A stretch of DNA of 64,000 nucleotides from Jonquetella anthropi DSM 22815 (lineage in GTDB: Bacteria; Synergistota; Synergistia; Synergistales; Dethiosulfovibrionaceae), in assembly GCF_000237805.1 (NCBI RefSeq), contig NZ_CM001376.1, forward strand, positions 982,349 through 1,046,348. Reading direction: 5' to 3'. Below the pieces are notes generated by a model. That model saw nothing but the letters and a program-made list of their open reading frames with translations. It searched no databases and had not been told where the DNA came from. Numbering within the stretch: the first letter of the stretch is position 1; each line of letters begins with the position of its first letter. Of this stretch, positions 15,695-24,634 are shown one piece after another. A program made the position numbers and the translations under genes.

Positions 15695-15748
15695 GCGGGG
15701 AGCTGCTTTTCCTGAAATGGCAGGCAGCGCCCCGCTTTAGCTGTTTTT
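15695..15748 (+). terminator. Hairpin with T run between P19 and DUF2318 genes
   Basis: The stem 15695-15706 pairs with 15724-15735 (one mismatch), followed by TTTAGCTGTTTTT. It would lower transcription of the downstream genes relative to FTR1 and P19, a common way to overproduce a periplasmic protein. Confidence 0.72.
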
Positions 15749-15767
15749 AGATCGGGGGCGCAGTCCC

Positions 15768-17033
15768 ATTTTTAAATATCTTGTCGCGGTCACAGACCAG
15801 CTTGCTTCTCTCTCGTTTTTGACCGGCTTGATTCTCAGCTTCTCCCTGAAGGACAGAGAAAAAACTGGCCGCCTCTTTGCGTGGGCGGGCATCGTGGTCG
15901 GCCTTCTTGTCGGCGGCGTCCTGTTTGGCGTGCGCGCGCACGACCCAAAGGGCATGAACATCGCTCTGATACAGCTCAACCGCTGGCTTGTGGTGGCTGT
16001 CGCCGCGGCAGCCGGAACCGCGTTCCTCTGGTCACTGATCTCTCTGTTTCCCCGCCGAGTCTCCGGGATCTGGAAGTCGTTGGGAATCCTGCTGTTCGCC
16101 GTTCTCACGGCAGTAGCGTTTACCTATCTGATTCCGCCGGTCATTCAATTCACGCAGGAATTTGTCTACTTCGGCGAAAGCGGCATCAGCACGAAGGCGC
16201 TGCTGCGGGCCATCGGTTTCGCGCTCGGCCTTTTCCTCTGCCTGCTGCTGGCGCTCAGCTCCTTTAAAGTCCACCGAGCTCTCAGCCCTCGCGGCGCCGT
16301 CCTTTTCCTTGCCCTTTCTTCCCTGCTGTTCTTCGCTGAGTACGGCGTTCGAGCGGTCGCCTCGCTGCAGCGGCTGAAGGTCATTCCGCTGTCCGACTTC
16401 GTCTTCTCGATCATGGAATGGGGCGACGCGTTTGAAAACTCCTTCCTCTTCGCCCAGTTGGCCGTCGGTCTGGTCATGCTCCTGTGGGTCATCGCGAGCC
16501 ACAGGCACCCGACCGGCGAGTTCCCCAACCGCGCCCTGCTCCGCAAGGAAAAAGCCCGGCTCCGCGGCTGCCGCCGCTGGTCTTGGGGGCTGCTCCTGTG
16601 GGGCGCGCTGGTCCTGACAACGGCCACCGTCCTTCGTTATTTTGACACTCGGCCGCCGGCAGAAGTCCAGCCGGAGGCTTACGAAATGCATGACGGGATC
16701 ATTCAAATTGAGCTTGCTAAGGTTTCTGACGGCCACCTTCACAAGTTCTCATACGTCACGCCGAACGGCTATGACGTACGCTTCCTCGTCGTGAAGAAGC
16801 CTGCCGGCAACGCTTACGGCGTCGGATTGGACGCCTGCGAGATCTGCGGCATCGCCGGCTACTTTGAGCGGGGCGACGAAGTGATCTGCCGCCGGTGCGA
16901 CGTGGTCATGAACAAGAACACAATCGGTTTTAAGGGCGGCTGCAACCCAATTCCTTTCCCCTATGACGTCAACTCGGGCCGGATCTACATCGACGTGAAG
17001 GAACTCGAGCGTCAAGAGAAGCGATTCAGATAG
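15768..17033 (+). CDS. DUF2318 Fe-S-containing membrane protein
   Basis: The product has about seven to eight N-terminal membrane helices and a C-terminal extracytoplasmic domain (from about residue 300) with cysteine pairs CEICG, CRRC and a later GGC. This matches the DUF2318 proteins of P19 clusters (Cj1660-like), thought to pass electrons across the membrane for reductive iron uptake. The start is uncertain. The first ordinary start codon, TTG at 15819, has no ribosome site and truncates the first hydrophobic region. The frame is open back to 15741, and ATT at 15768 (with GGGGG upstream) would give FKYLVAVTDQLAS first. ATT is my provisional choice; 15819 is the conservative one. Confidence 0.8.
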   Translation: MFKYLVAVTDQLASLSFLTGLILSFSLKDREKTGRLFAWAGIVVGLLVGGVLFGVRAHDPKGMNIALIQLNRWLVVAVAAAAGTAFLWSLISLFPRRVSGIWKSLGILLFAVLTAVAFTYLIPPVIQFTQEFVYFGESGISTKALLRAIGFALGLFLCLLLALSSFKVHRALSPRGAVLFLALSSLLFFAEYGVRAVASLQRLKVIPLSDFVFSIMEWGDAFENSFLFAQLAVGLVMLLWVIASHRHPTGEFPNRALLRKEKARLRGCRRWSWGLLLWGALVLTTATVLRYFDTRPPAEVQPEAYEMHDGIIQIELAKVSDGHLHKFSYVTPNGYDVRFLVVKKPAGNAYGVGLDACEICGIAGYFERGDEVICRRCDVVMNKNTIGFKGGCNPIPFPYDVNSGRIYIDVKELERQEKRFR

Positions 17034-17046
17034 GAGGCGAGAGCTG

Positions 17047-18333
17047 ATGTTCTGGAGAATGATTATGCAGACGCTGATCCGTCAAAAGAGCAAAATGCTG
17101 ATGATCGCCTTCACTGTCGTCCTCGGCGTGTCACTGTCGACGGCCATGATGGACGTGATGCTCGGCGTTGGCGATAAGGTCAACCGAGAGCTGAAGGTCT
17201 ACGGCGCCAACATCACGGTGCGCCACAAGGACGCCGCTCTGATGAACGACCTTTACGGGCTCCACGAGGGGCTCGGCGTGACGGATAAGTTCCTTTACGA
17301 AGAGGACGTCCTGAAGCTGAAGACGATCTTCTGGGGCTTCAACATCATCGACTTTGCCCCGCTTCTGACAGGCCGGGCCGACGTGGACGGCGCCGGAGAG
17401 GTTTCGGTCATCGGGACGTGGATGGAAAAGCACGCCCAGCTGAACACAGGCGAAGAGGTCAACACAGGCCTGCGCCCGCTGCGCAACTGGTGGCAGATTA
17501 GCCTGAAAGGCGACTGGATCGGCGAAAAAGACGACGGATTCGTCATGCTCGGCAGCGCCTTGGCCGCCCGGCTGAAAGCCGACGTCGGGTCAACGCTGAC
17601 TTTAGTCAATAACGGCGTGACCAAGAAGGTCACGGTCAAGGGGATCTTCACCGACGGCGGGCCGGCAGACGGCCGGGTCTTCGGCACGCTCAAAATGGTT
17701 CAGGAGCTGATGAACCTTCCGGGCAAGGTCTCAAGCATTGAGGTTTCCGCTCTCACCACGCCAGACAACGACTTGGCCCGCAAGGCCTCTCAGGATTTCA
17801 AGAGCCTGACGCCTGAAGAGTACGAAACGTGGTACTGCACCGCCTACGTCAGCGCCATATGCCATCAGATTCAGGAAGTCATCCGCGACGGCGTGGCCCG
17901 CCCGGTTCGGCAGGTCGCCGAGTCAGAAGGGACGATCCTCAACAAGACGACGCTGCTGATGATCCTGATCACGATCCTCAGCGCCATCGGTTCGGCGCTG
18001 GCCATTTCCAACCTGATAACCGCCAGCGTGATCGAGCGAAGTCAGGAACTTGGCCTGCTGAAGGCCCTTGGAGCGCATAACTACCAGATCGTCCTGCTGG
18101 TGCTCGCTGAGGTCATGCTGACCAACTTATTCGGCGGCGTGGTAGGTTACGGGCTCGGAATCGGCTTCGCTCAGATCATCGGGCAGACCGTGTTCGGCTC
18201 CTACATCGAGATCGCCCAGATGGTCGTTGTGATTGTGGCTGTGATCCTCTTCTTTGTTACGCTGTTCGGCAGTATTCCGGCGATTCGCTATCTGCTGAAC
18301 CTGAAACCTACGGAGGTCCTCCATGGCAAATAG
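17047..18333 (+). CDS. FtsX/MacB-like ABC permease of the iron system
   Basis: This 428-aa membrane protein has one N-terminal helix (residues 15-35), a large extracytoplasmic domain (40-300) and three C-terminal helices with the FtsX-type stretch ELGLLKALGAHNYQI. This is the MacB/FtsX architecture, which transduces force to periplasmic partners rather than forming a simple channel. It corresponds to Cj1661/Cj1662 of the Campylobacter p19 cluster. It overlaps the next permease by 11 bp. Confidence 0.88.
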   Translation: MFWRMIMQTLIRQKSKMLMIAFTVVLGVSLSTAMMDVMLGVGDKVNRELKVYGANITVRHKDAALMNDLYGLHEGLGVTDKFLYEEDVLKLKTIFWGFNIIDFAPLLTGRADVDGAGEVSVIGTWMEKHAQLNTGEEVNTGLRPLRNWWQISLKGDWIGEKDDGFVMLGSALAARLKADVGSTLTLVNNGVTKKVTVKGIFTDGGPADGRVFGTLKMVQELMNLPGKVSSIEVSALTTPDNDLARKASQDFKSLTPEEYETWYCTAYVSAICHQIQEVIRDGVARPVRQVAESEGTILNKTTLLMILITILSAIGSALAISNLITASVIERSQELGLLKALGAHNYQIVLLVLAEVMLTNLFGGVVGYGLGIGFAQIIGQTVFGSYIEIAQMVVVIVAVILFFVTLFGSIPAIRYLLNLKPTEVLHGK

Positions 18334-19531
18334 AAGACAGAAGATGTACCTCAAGATGGTGACCAGTTCGCTGATCCGACGCGCCTCCCGGCTGATTATC
18401 GCCGTGCTGGCCATCGCCATCGGCGCCACCATCCTGTCAGGCCTGGTGACGATCTACTACGATATTCCCCGTCAGCTGGGACGCGAGTTCCGATCATATG
18501 GCGCCAACCTGCTGATCCTCCCGAAGGGCGATACCAAAATAAGCCGTGATGATCTCGTGCAGCTTCGCAGCCTGATCGGCAGCGACCGTATCGTGGGAAT
18601 GGCGCCCTACCGCTATCAGACGGTGAAAATCAACGAACACCCCTATATCATCGCCGGCACAGACCTGCCGGAGGCAAAGAAAAATAGCCCGTTCTGGTAC
18701 GTCGAAGGCTCTTGGGGAAATGCCGACGAGCCTGACAAGGTCATGGTCGGCAAGGAAATTGCCAAAACGCTGAACCTGTCGCTAGGCGATACCTTTACCG
18801 TGCTGGGAGTGAAGTACGGCAAGCACGCTGAGGCGTCGGGCCAGAACCTTTCCGCCGTGGAGAACCAGGAACGCGACGAGGGCGACCAGAACTTCTCCAA
18901 GAAGCTGTCCGTCTGCGGCATCGTCACCACCGGCGGCGCTGAAGAGGGCTTCATCTTCGCCGACGTCAACATGCTCGACAGCCTGATCGGCGACAGCTTT
19001 CACGGCGACGTGGTTGAGTGCAGCGTCGTCGCCGACGGCGAACAGATGGAGAAGCTCACTGGGACGCTGCAGGCAAAGATGTCTGACATTCAGCCCCGCT
19101 CGGTGCGGCGCTTGACCCAATCGCAGGATATCGTGCTGGGCAAGCTGCAGGCTTTGGTGCTGCTTGTCACCGTCGTCGTCCTGATTATCACCATGATCTC
19201 GGTCTACACGACCATGATGGCCATGGTGGCCGAGCGGCGGCGCGAAATCGCCTTAAAGAAAGCTCTCGGAGCTGAGAACCGGCTCGTCATGGGCGAACTG
19301 CTCGGCGAGGGCGCCTTTTTAGGCCTGATCGGCAGCGCCTTCGGCGTGTTCCTCGGGTTTGAATTTGCCCAGCGCGTCAGCCTGAACGTCTTCGGCCGGG
19401 CCATTAACTTCCCGTGGCCTATCATCCCCATTACCATCGCTGTCTTCATCGCGATCACCGTGCTCGCCTCAATCCTTCCCGTGCGCCGGGTAATGGACAT
19501 TCACCCTGCCATTGTGCTCAGAGGAGAATAA
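18323..19531 (+). CDS. FtsX/MacB-like ABC permease of the iron system (second)
   Basis: This 402-aa permease has the same architecture as its upstream neighbour. VYGANI there and SYGANLL here mark the same region, and REIALKKALGAENRLVMGEL forms the cytoplasmic FtsX motif. The two probably form a heterodimer served by the ATPase that starts 3 bp downstream. ATG lies inside the end of the preceding gene. Confidence 0.88.
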   Translation: MANRRQKMYLKMVTSSLIRRASRLIIAVLAIAIGATILSGLVTIYYDIPRQLGREFRSYGANLLILPKGDTKISRDDLVQLRSLIGSDRIVGMAPYRYQTVKINEHPYIIAGTDLPEAKKNSPFWYVEGSWGNADEPDKVMVGKEIAKTLNLSLGDTFTVLGVKYGKHAEASGQNLSAVENQERDEGDQNFSKKLSVCGIVTTGGAEEGFIFADVNMLDSLIGDSFHGDVVECSVVADGEQMEKLTGTLQAKMSDIQPRSVRRLTQSQDIVLGKLQALVLLVTVVVLIITMISVYTTMMAMVAERRREIALKKALGAENRLVMGELLGEGAFLGLIGSAFGVFLGFEFAQRVSLNVFGRAINFPWPIIPITIAVFIAITVLASILPVRRVMDIHPAIVLRGE

Positions 19532-19533
19532 AA

Positions 19534-20226
19534 GTGGCTACGATTCTTGAAATGAAGAACGTCTCAAAGATTTACGGCGACCTGCACGCCCTGTCGCACA
19601 TCAACCTGAACGTGAACGAGGGCGACTGGGTGTCCATCATGGGGCCGTCCGGCTCGGGCAAGACGACCATGCTCAACATCATCGGCTGCATGGACACGCC
19701 CTCGGAAGGAAGCGTGGTTCTTGACGGCGTCGACATCAGCCGCGAGAACGCCAACAACCTGACCAAGATCCGCCGGGACAAGATAGGCCTGATCTTCCAG
19801 CAGTTCCACCTGATCAGCTACCTGTCCGCGCTGGAAAACGTCATGGTCGCTCAGTACTACCACAGCATGCCCGACAAGGACGAGGCCATGGAAGTGCTTG
19901 AGAAGGTCGGCCTTGGCCGCCGGGCTCATCACCTGCCCGCTCAGCTTTCGGGCGGCGAGCAGCAGCGCGTCTGCATCGCCCGCGCCCTGATCAACTCGCC
20001 TCGGCTGCTCCTCGGCGACGAGCCGACGGGCAACTTGGACGAGGAGAACGAGCGCATGGTGGTCGACATTTTCCGCCGCCTGCACAGCGAAGGAGCCACC
20101 ATCATCGTGGTCACCCACGACCCGGAAGTGGGCGACGTGGCTCAGCGCAAGATCGTCCTCGAATACGGCAAAATTGTGCAGGACATAGACCAGCGCGCCA
20201 ACTTCAGCGGCGTACTCAAAGTTTAG
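19534..20226 (+). CDS. ABC ATPase of the iron system (LolD/MacB type)
   Basis: This 230-aa ATPase has Walker [11 protein letters not shown] loop [17 protein letters not shown], signature LSGGEQQRV, Walker [16 protein letters not shown] and H loop VVTHDPEV. This is the LolD/MacB subclass that works with FtsX-type permeases. Start is GTG at 19534 with GAGGAG 7 nt upstream; the longer frame from 19414 lies in the permease gene. It corresponds to Cj1663. Confidence 0.92.
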   Translation: MATILEMKNVSKIYGDLHALSHINLNVNEGDWVSIMGPSGSGKTTMLNIIGCMDTPSEGSVVLDGVDISRENANNLTKIRRDKIGLIFQQFHLISYLSALENVMVAQYYHSMPDKDEAMEVLEKVGLGRRAHHLPAQLSGGEQQRVCIARALINSPRLLLGDEPTGNLDEENERMVVDIFRRLHSEGATIIVVTHDPEVGDVAQRKIVLEYGKIVQDIDQRANFSGVLKV

Positions 20227-20236
20227 GAGGCCCAGC

Positions 20237-20650
20237 ATGAAAAAAGTTTGGATTTCCATCGTCGCTTTGGTCGTAGTCCTCGCCGTTGTCTTCGCCCTGA
20301 AGGGGGGCATTTCCGGCAAAACCTACCGGGACGGCACCTACGAGGGCGCGTACGAGTCAAGCGACGGGCAGCGCACCAGCGTCACGCTGACCATTAAGGA
20401 CAACAAAATCGTCGACTGCAAGCTGGACGCCCGCGACGCCTTGGGCAACGTCAAAGACGAGAACTACGGCAAGGGCGGGACGGCCGAGGATTTCCGGCGA
20501 GCCCAGCTTTCCGTGCGGGAGATGAAGAAATACCCCGACATGCTGCTCGAAACGCAGGATATCGACAAGATGGACGCCCTTTCCGGCGCGACGGTCACCT
20601 TTAAGGCGATGCAGATTGCGGTCCACGAGGCGCTGAAAAAGGCGAGGTAG
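20237..20650 (+). CDS. Membrane-anchored FMN-binding (flavinylated) protein
   Basis: This 137-aa protein has one N-terminal membrane anchor (residues 4-22) and an FMN-binding domain. DALSGATVT (residues 113-121) fits the ApbE flavinylation motif, with Thr121 as the expected FMN-linked residue. The domain would face the outside. In this position the Campylobacter p19 cluster has thioredoxin-like proteins; here a covalently bound flavin may carry electrons to reduce ferric iron. It lies 10 bp after the ATPase and directly before a third permease. Confidence 0.85.
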   Translation: MKKVWISIVALVVVLAVVFALKGGISGKTYRDGTYEGAYESSDGQRTSVTLTIKDNKIVDCKLDARDALGNVKDENYGKGGTAEDFRRAQLSVREMKKYPDMLLETQDIDKMDALSGATVTFKAMQIAVHEALKKAR

Positions 20651-20694
20651 GGCGTGAAGGATTTTATTTGTTTGGTCCGCAGGACGTTGCTCGA

Positions 20695-21897
20695 ATGACC
20701 GCGGCCCTTGGAATTTTCAGCATCGCAAAAAAGAACATTCGGCGGCGGCCTTGGCGGAGTTTCTGCCTGACGGCGACCGTTCTGCTCCTCTCCTGCTTCC
20801 TCTTCGCGGGGACAGCGCTGACAGTCAGCCTTGCCCGCGGCGCCCAGAGCATGGGCGACCGCCTTGGAGCGGACATTATGGTCGTCCCAGCCGGCTTTGA
20901 CCCGCATATCGACGATATTATCCTTTCGGGCAGGCCGTCGAGTTTTTACCTTCCTCACGACGTCATGGAACGGCTGAGCGCGATAGAAGGCATCGACCGG
21001 ATGACGCCGCAGACGTTTCTTGCGACGCTCCGGGCTTCGTGCTGCTCCTACCCGCTCCAGCTGGTCGGCATCGACTACCAGACGGACTTTCTCATCAAGC
21101 CGTGGCTGAACGAGACGCTGCGGCGGGACCTGAAAAAGGGCGAGGCCATCCTTGGACACCGCGTTTCGGGCGAGCCGGGCGACACGCTCCACTTCTTCGG
21201 CGTCGACTTGAAAATCGCCGGCCGCCTGGAACAGACCGGCATGGGGTTCGACGCCACCGTCTTCATGACCCGCGAGACCATCGCGGACTTAGCAAAGGCG
21301 GCGGAGAAAATTTTTCAGCACCCGCTCAGCAAGGACGGCAGCCTGATTTCTACCGTCATGCTGAAGCTTCGGCCGGGGTACGACTCGGTCGCCGTGGCGC
21401 AGAAAATCAACGCCCAGCTGAACGACAGCGATATTTTCGCGCTGTTCAGCAAGAAGTTCGTGAACAGCATTACATCGTCGCTCACGCTGGTGTCGTGGAT
21501 GATCCGCGGAGCCGTCGGCCTGATCTGGCTTCTAGCAGTGTTTATCATCGCGCTGCTCTTCTCCGTGACGGTCAACGAGCGAAAAACTGAGTTGGGCGTG
21601 CTTCGGGCCATCGGTGCGAGCAGGGGCAAACTGCTGCGGCTGGTACTGGCCGAAGCCTTTTTGATCAGCTTTTACGGCGCGACGACCGGCGCGGCTCTCG
21701 GCGCTTTGATCGTTGCCCTCGTCAGTCCAGCTGTGACGGCGGCGCTGAAACTGCCGTTCCTTCTGCCGTCCTTCGGCTCTTTAGCCGTCTTGCTTCTCGG
21801 CGCGGTCGCCGCGTCGGTGCTCACCGGCGTTTTCGGGGCAACTTTTTCCGCGCGCCAAGCCGCCAAGACGGACATTTACGAGACGCTTCGATCGTGA
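20695..21897 (+). CDS. FtsX/MacB-like ABC permease with vicinal Cys pair
   Basis: This 400-aa permease has an N-terminal helix (residues 24-44), a large external domain and three C-terminal helices, with NERKTELGVLRAIGASRGKL as the FtsX motif. The external domain holds RASCCSYPLQL followed by TDFLIKPWL. The permease at 22630 has the same motif, so the two are paralogues. ATG at 20695 aligns with the paralogue start; TTG at 20668 with GAAGGA upstream is possible. The gene has no ATPase directly after it; the one at 23837 probably serves it. Confidence 0.85.
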   Translation: MTAALGIFSIAKKNIRRRPWRSFCLTATVLLLSCFLFAGTALTVSLARGAQSMGDRLGADIMVVPAGFDPHIDDIILSGRPSSFYLPHDVMERLSAIEGIDRMTPQTFLATLRASCCSYPLQLVGIDYQTDFLIKPWLNETLRRDLKKGEAILGHRVSGEPGDTLHFFGVDLKIAGRLEQTGMGFDATVFMTRETIADLAKAAEKIFQHPLSKDGSLISTVMLKLRPGYDSVAVAQKINAQLNDSDIFALFSKKFVNSITSSLTLVSWMIRGAVGLIWLLAVFIIALLFSVTVNERKTELGVLRAIGASRGKLLRLVLAEAFLISFYGATTGAALGALIVALVSPAVTAALKLPFLLPSFGSLAVLLLGAVAASVLTGVFGATFSARQAAKTDIYETLRS

Positions 21898-22211
21898 TTC
21901 GCCAATCGAAGTGACTCCCTTTTTAACAAACAGCAACAAACCAAATCAAAACAAATAAAAACAATGCTTCGTTTTAATGGAAACGAGCCGATTTGCGTCA
22001 GCTCGCGCCGCTGCTGATTTTGCCGCGGCGCCTACGCGTTCCGGCGGGAATTTATTGGTGAAAAGAGGCGCCTGACGGACGAGGGGTCCTAAAAGTTACG
22101 ACAGGGCGCCGCAAGACAGAGAGGGCTGTCCTTGCTTACAATGATGCTAAACGTTTCTTCTTTCAGCCAGCGCGCTGAAAATATCTCTCTCTTCTGAGGA
22201 GGATGGTTCAA
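21898..22211. other. Intergenic region inside the iron/metal cluster
   Basis: About 310 bp without a supported gene. A weak 8-bp stem (21885-21892 with 21905-21912) followed by CCCTTTTT may terminate the upstream operon. A GC-rich, palindrome-like patch is at 21995-22060. No confident promoter for the DUF4418 gene was found. Confidence 0.4.
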
Positions 22212-22628
22212 ATGCACAAGAAGCTCTCTCTGCTCCTTCTGGTTCTCGGAGTGATCCTCGCTTTGGCCTCGTTCGTCCTGTTCCCCATCTGCTCCAAGCT
22301 GATGGCTAACGGCGGGCACATGAAATGCTGGTATTCGGGGATCTTCGTCACCGTCATGGGCGGAGTTGTCGTCCTGTCGTCGCTGATCTCTTTGACCGGC
22401 CGCCTTCTGCCGCTGTGGTACATCGTTTCCGGCGCAGCCGCTTTGCTGTGCTGGCTGGTGCCGAGAGGGATCGTCAAAGTCGCCGGCGACGGCTGGGCCT
22501 GCGGCCTCTGCGGGAACCCCGAAATGGCCTGCCATGCGACCGCCGTTAAAGTGGACTGGATCGCCGGGGCAATCGTCCTCTTCTGCGTCATCGGGCTCCT
22601 GACCAGCTTTGTCCGCGGCAATCGGTAA
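22212..22628 (+). CDS. DUF4418-family membrane protein
   Basis: This 138-aa protein has four predicted membrane helices. Cysteines flank them: FPICSKLMANGGHMKCWYSG after helix 1, and ACGLCGNPEMACH between helices 3 and 4. These features match DUF4418, a family often next to MacB-like permeases. ATG at 22212 is preferred because GAGGAGG lies 7 nt upstream; ATG at 22203 would abut that site. Function unknown; the external cysteines and the His/Met pattern suggest metal handling. The permease gene starts 1 bp after its stop. Confidence 0.8.
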   Translation: MHKKLSLLLLVLGVILALASFVLFPICSKLMANGGHMKCWYSGIFVTVMGGVVVLSSLISLTGRLLPLWYIVSGAAALLCWLVPRGIVKVAGDGWACGLCGNPEMACHATAVKVDWIAGAIVLFCVIGLLTSFVRGNR

Positions 22629-22629
22629 T

Positions 22630-23835
22630 ATGATTCGGCTTACTCCCTTGGGGATCGCCCTGAAAAACATCCGGCGATCCCCTCGGCGTAGCCTGTGCCT
22701 GATTTTAACGGTACTGCTTCTGAGTTTCTTTATGTTCGCCGGATCTGTCGCGTTTTTCGCCATGTCCGACGGCATGAAGAGCGTGTCAGATCGGCTTGGC
22801 GCCGACCTGATCGTCGTTCCTATGGACTACACCGCCAAGGTTGAGAACTTGCTTCTCACCGGGGCTCCGAGCACGTTTTTCCTTCCTAAGGACGCAGAAG
22901 AACAGCTGAAACGTTTTAGCGACGTCATCGAAGCCTCGACGCCGCAGGTTTTCTTGGCCACTCTCAGCGCGTCCTGCTGTGCCTCCCCGCTTCAACTGAT
23001 GGGAATTGACAGCAAGACTGACTTTCTCATCAAGCCGTGGCTCGTCTCCTCCACATCCCGAGAGCTGGAGGACGGGCAAATTATCGTTGGCAACAACGTC
23101 AACGCGGAAACAGGCGGCACGCTGAAGTTCTTTAACCGCCCCTACACGGTGGCCGGCAAGCTCGCCAAAACCGGCATGGGCTTTGACGACTCGGTCTTTA
23201 TGACCCGGAATACGCTCTGTCAGGCTGCCGTTGACGCCAGTTTCCTGCTCAACTCGCCGTTGGCAAAGGATAAGTCGCTGGTATCCGCCGTGATGGTCCG
23301 CCTCAAGCCGGGACAAGACGCCGCTGACCTCGCTATGGACATGAACCGAGCCCTGAACCGCGGCGGCCTGTACATCATGTGCAGCCACAGCTTCATCAAT
23401 GGCATGAGTGTGACGCTTCGGGGCGCGGCCAAATTCGCCCTGTGGGGCGGCGCGATTCTCTGGCTTTTGGCTGCCTGCGTGATCTCGCTGCTCTTTTCAG
23501 TCAGCCTGAACGAGCGCCGCTCTGAAATGGCCATGCTGCGGACCGTCGGTGCCAGCAGCAGCCAGCTGACCTGCATGATTTTGGACGAAGTGCTGATTTT
23601 GTGCCTTGAAGGAGCCGTTTTAGGTCTTTTGCTCGGCGCTTTTGCGGCCACCCTGAGCGCGCCGCGTGCCGCAGAGGCCCTCAAACTGCCTTTTTTGCTG
23701 CCCCAGCTCAGCGTCCTCCTATTGATCGCGGGAGCGACCGTGCTCCTTTCGGTTTTGACCGGACTGCTTGCAGCGTACCGCGCTGCCCGGCGAGTCAGCA
23801 AAGCCGATATTTACTCTACGCTGAGGGGGAACTAA
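22630..23835 (+). CDS. FtsX/MacB-like ABC permease (paralogue of 20695)
   Basis: This 401-aa permease starts MIRLTPLGIALKNIRRSPRRS. It shares with the 20695 gene the external motif SASCCASPLQL followed by TDFLIKPWL, and the same C-terminal three-helix FtsX module (NERRSEMAMLRTVGAS). The extra vicinal cysteines are not found in the 17047/18323 permeases, so these two form their own subgroup. It is tightly coupled with DUF4418 upstream and the ATPase downstream (1-bp gap). Confidence 0.86.
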   Translation: MIRLTPLGIALKNIRRSPRRSLCLILTVLLLSFFMFAGSVAFFAMSDGMKSVSDRLGADLIVVPMDYTAKVENLLLTGAPSTFFLPKDAEEQLKRFSDVIEASTPQVFLATLSASCCASPLQLMGIDSKTDFLIKPWLVSSTSRELEDGQIIVGNNVNAETGGTLKFFNRPYTVAGKLAKTGMGFDDSVFMTRNTLCQAAVDASFLLNSPLAKDKSLVSAVMVRLKPGQDAADLAMDMNRALNRGGLYIMCSHSFINGMSVTLRGAAKFALWGGAILWLLAACVISLLFSVSLNERRSEMAMLRTVGASSSQLTCMILDEVLILCLEGAVLGLLLGAFAATLSAPRAAEALKLPFLLPQLSVLLLIAGATVLLSVLTGLLAAYRAARRVSKADIYSTLRGN

Positions 23836-23836
23836 A

Positions 23837-24532
23837 TTGACGCCTATACTGAATCTGAAGGATCTGTGCAAGGAATACACCCGCGGCGGAGGGAAGTTTT
23901 TTGCCGTCGACCACGTCTCGCTGACCGTCGAGCCCGGCGACTACGTGAACATCATCGGCCGTTCCGGCGGCGGCAAGTCGACGCTGCTGAACATCGCGGC
24001 GGGGATGCTTGCCGCCAGTTCCGGCACGGTAGAGCTGAACGGCGTGAGCCTTGCGGGCAAGAAGGACGCAGAGCTTTCCAGAATCCGCAACGAGCAGATT
24101 GGATTTATCCCCCAAGGCGCCTCCGCCCTGCCCAACCTGACCGTGCTGGAAAACGTGCTCCTTCCCTTTTGTCTCTACCCGCGGGGCGGCGACGGAGAAG
24201 GCTCGGCCCGACTGCTTCTGGAGCGTTTCGGTATTGAGAACATGGCCGATGCCTACCCGAGCGAGCTTTCCGGCGGCGAGTTGCGGCGCGCGCTCATTGC
24301 CCGCGCGTTGGTCAACCACCCGCAGCTCCTCATCGCCGACGAACCCACGTCCGACTTGGACGTCGAGTCGACTCAAGGCATCATGGAAGAGTTTTCCCGG
24401 CTGAACGCCGAGGGCATGACGATCCTGATCGTCTCCCACGACTTGGACACGCTGCGGTACGGCAAGCGCGTCTACAGCATGTCCGAGGGAAAACTGACCG
24501 AGGGCAACCTGTTCGCACCGCTCTCCAACTAG
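23837..24532 (+). CDS. ABC ATPase (LolD/MacB type)
   Basis: This 231-aa ATPase has Walker A GRSGGGKST, Q loop FIPQGASALPNLTVLENV, signature LSGGELRRALIA and Walker [17 protein letters not shown]. Start is TTG with GAGGGGGA 6 nt upstream. It probably powers the paralogous permeases at 20695 and 22630. It was originally followed by a terminator that is now split by the insertion sequence. Confidence 0.9.
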   Translation: MTPILNLKDLCKEYTRGGGKFFAVDHVSLTVEPGDYVNIIGRSGGGKSTLLNIAAGMLAASSGTVELNGVSLAGKKDAELSRIRNEQIGFIPQGASALPNLTVLENVLLPFCLYPRGGDGEGSARLLLERFGIENMADAYPSELSGGELRRALIARALVNHPQLLIADEPTSDLDVESTQGIMEEFSRLNAEGMTILIVSHDLDTLRYGKRVYSMSEGKLTEGNLFAPLSN

Positions 24533-24557
24533 ACAAAATAACAATTAGACAAATAAC

Positions 24558-24571
24558 AAAGGCGCTGCTCA
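24558..24571. terminator. Left arm of a terminator split by the IS element
   Basis: AAAGGCGCTGCTCA here is the exact reverse complement of TGAGCAGCGCCTTT at 26306-26319. Removing the IS and one AAA target duplicate restores a 14-bp stem with an AAAA loop between the convergent genes ending at 24532 and 26327. Confidence 0.9.
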
Positions 24572-24576
24572 AAAAA

Positions 24577-24607
24577 TGATATGCTCCCCCCAAGTAGGAC
24601 AGGGAAA
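24577..24607 (+). repeat. Left terminal inverted repeat of the IS
   Basis: It matches the right end at 26272-26302 in inverted orientation, with a few mismatches. Its inner part forms a hairpin with 24615-24627. Confidence 0.85.
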
Positions 24608-24627
24608 TATAAAACCTACTTGGGGGG
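24586..24627 (+). promoter_or_regulatory. Hairpin at the IS left end covering the orfA ribosome site
   Basis: CCCCCCAAGTAGG (24586-24598) and CCTACTTGGGGGG (24615-24627) are perfectly complementary. The G run of the second arm is the likely Shine-Dalgarno of orfA (ATG 24635). RNA entering from outside the element would fold and hide it; RNA started inside the loop would not. Confidence 0.75.
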
Positions 24628-24634
24628 TATTTCT

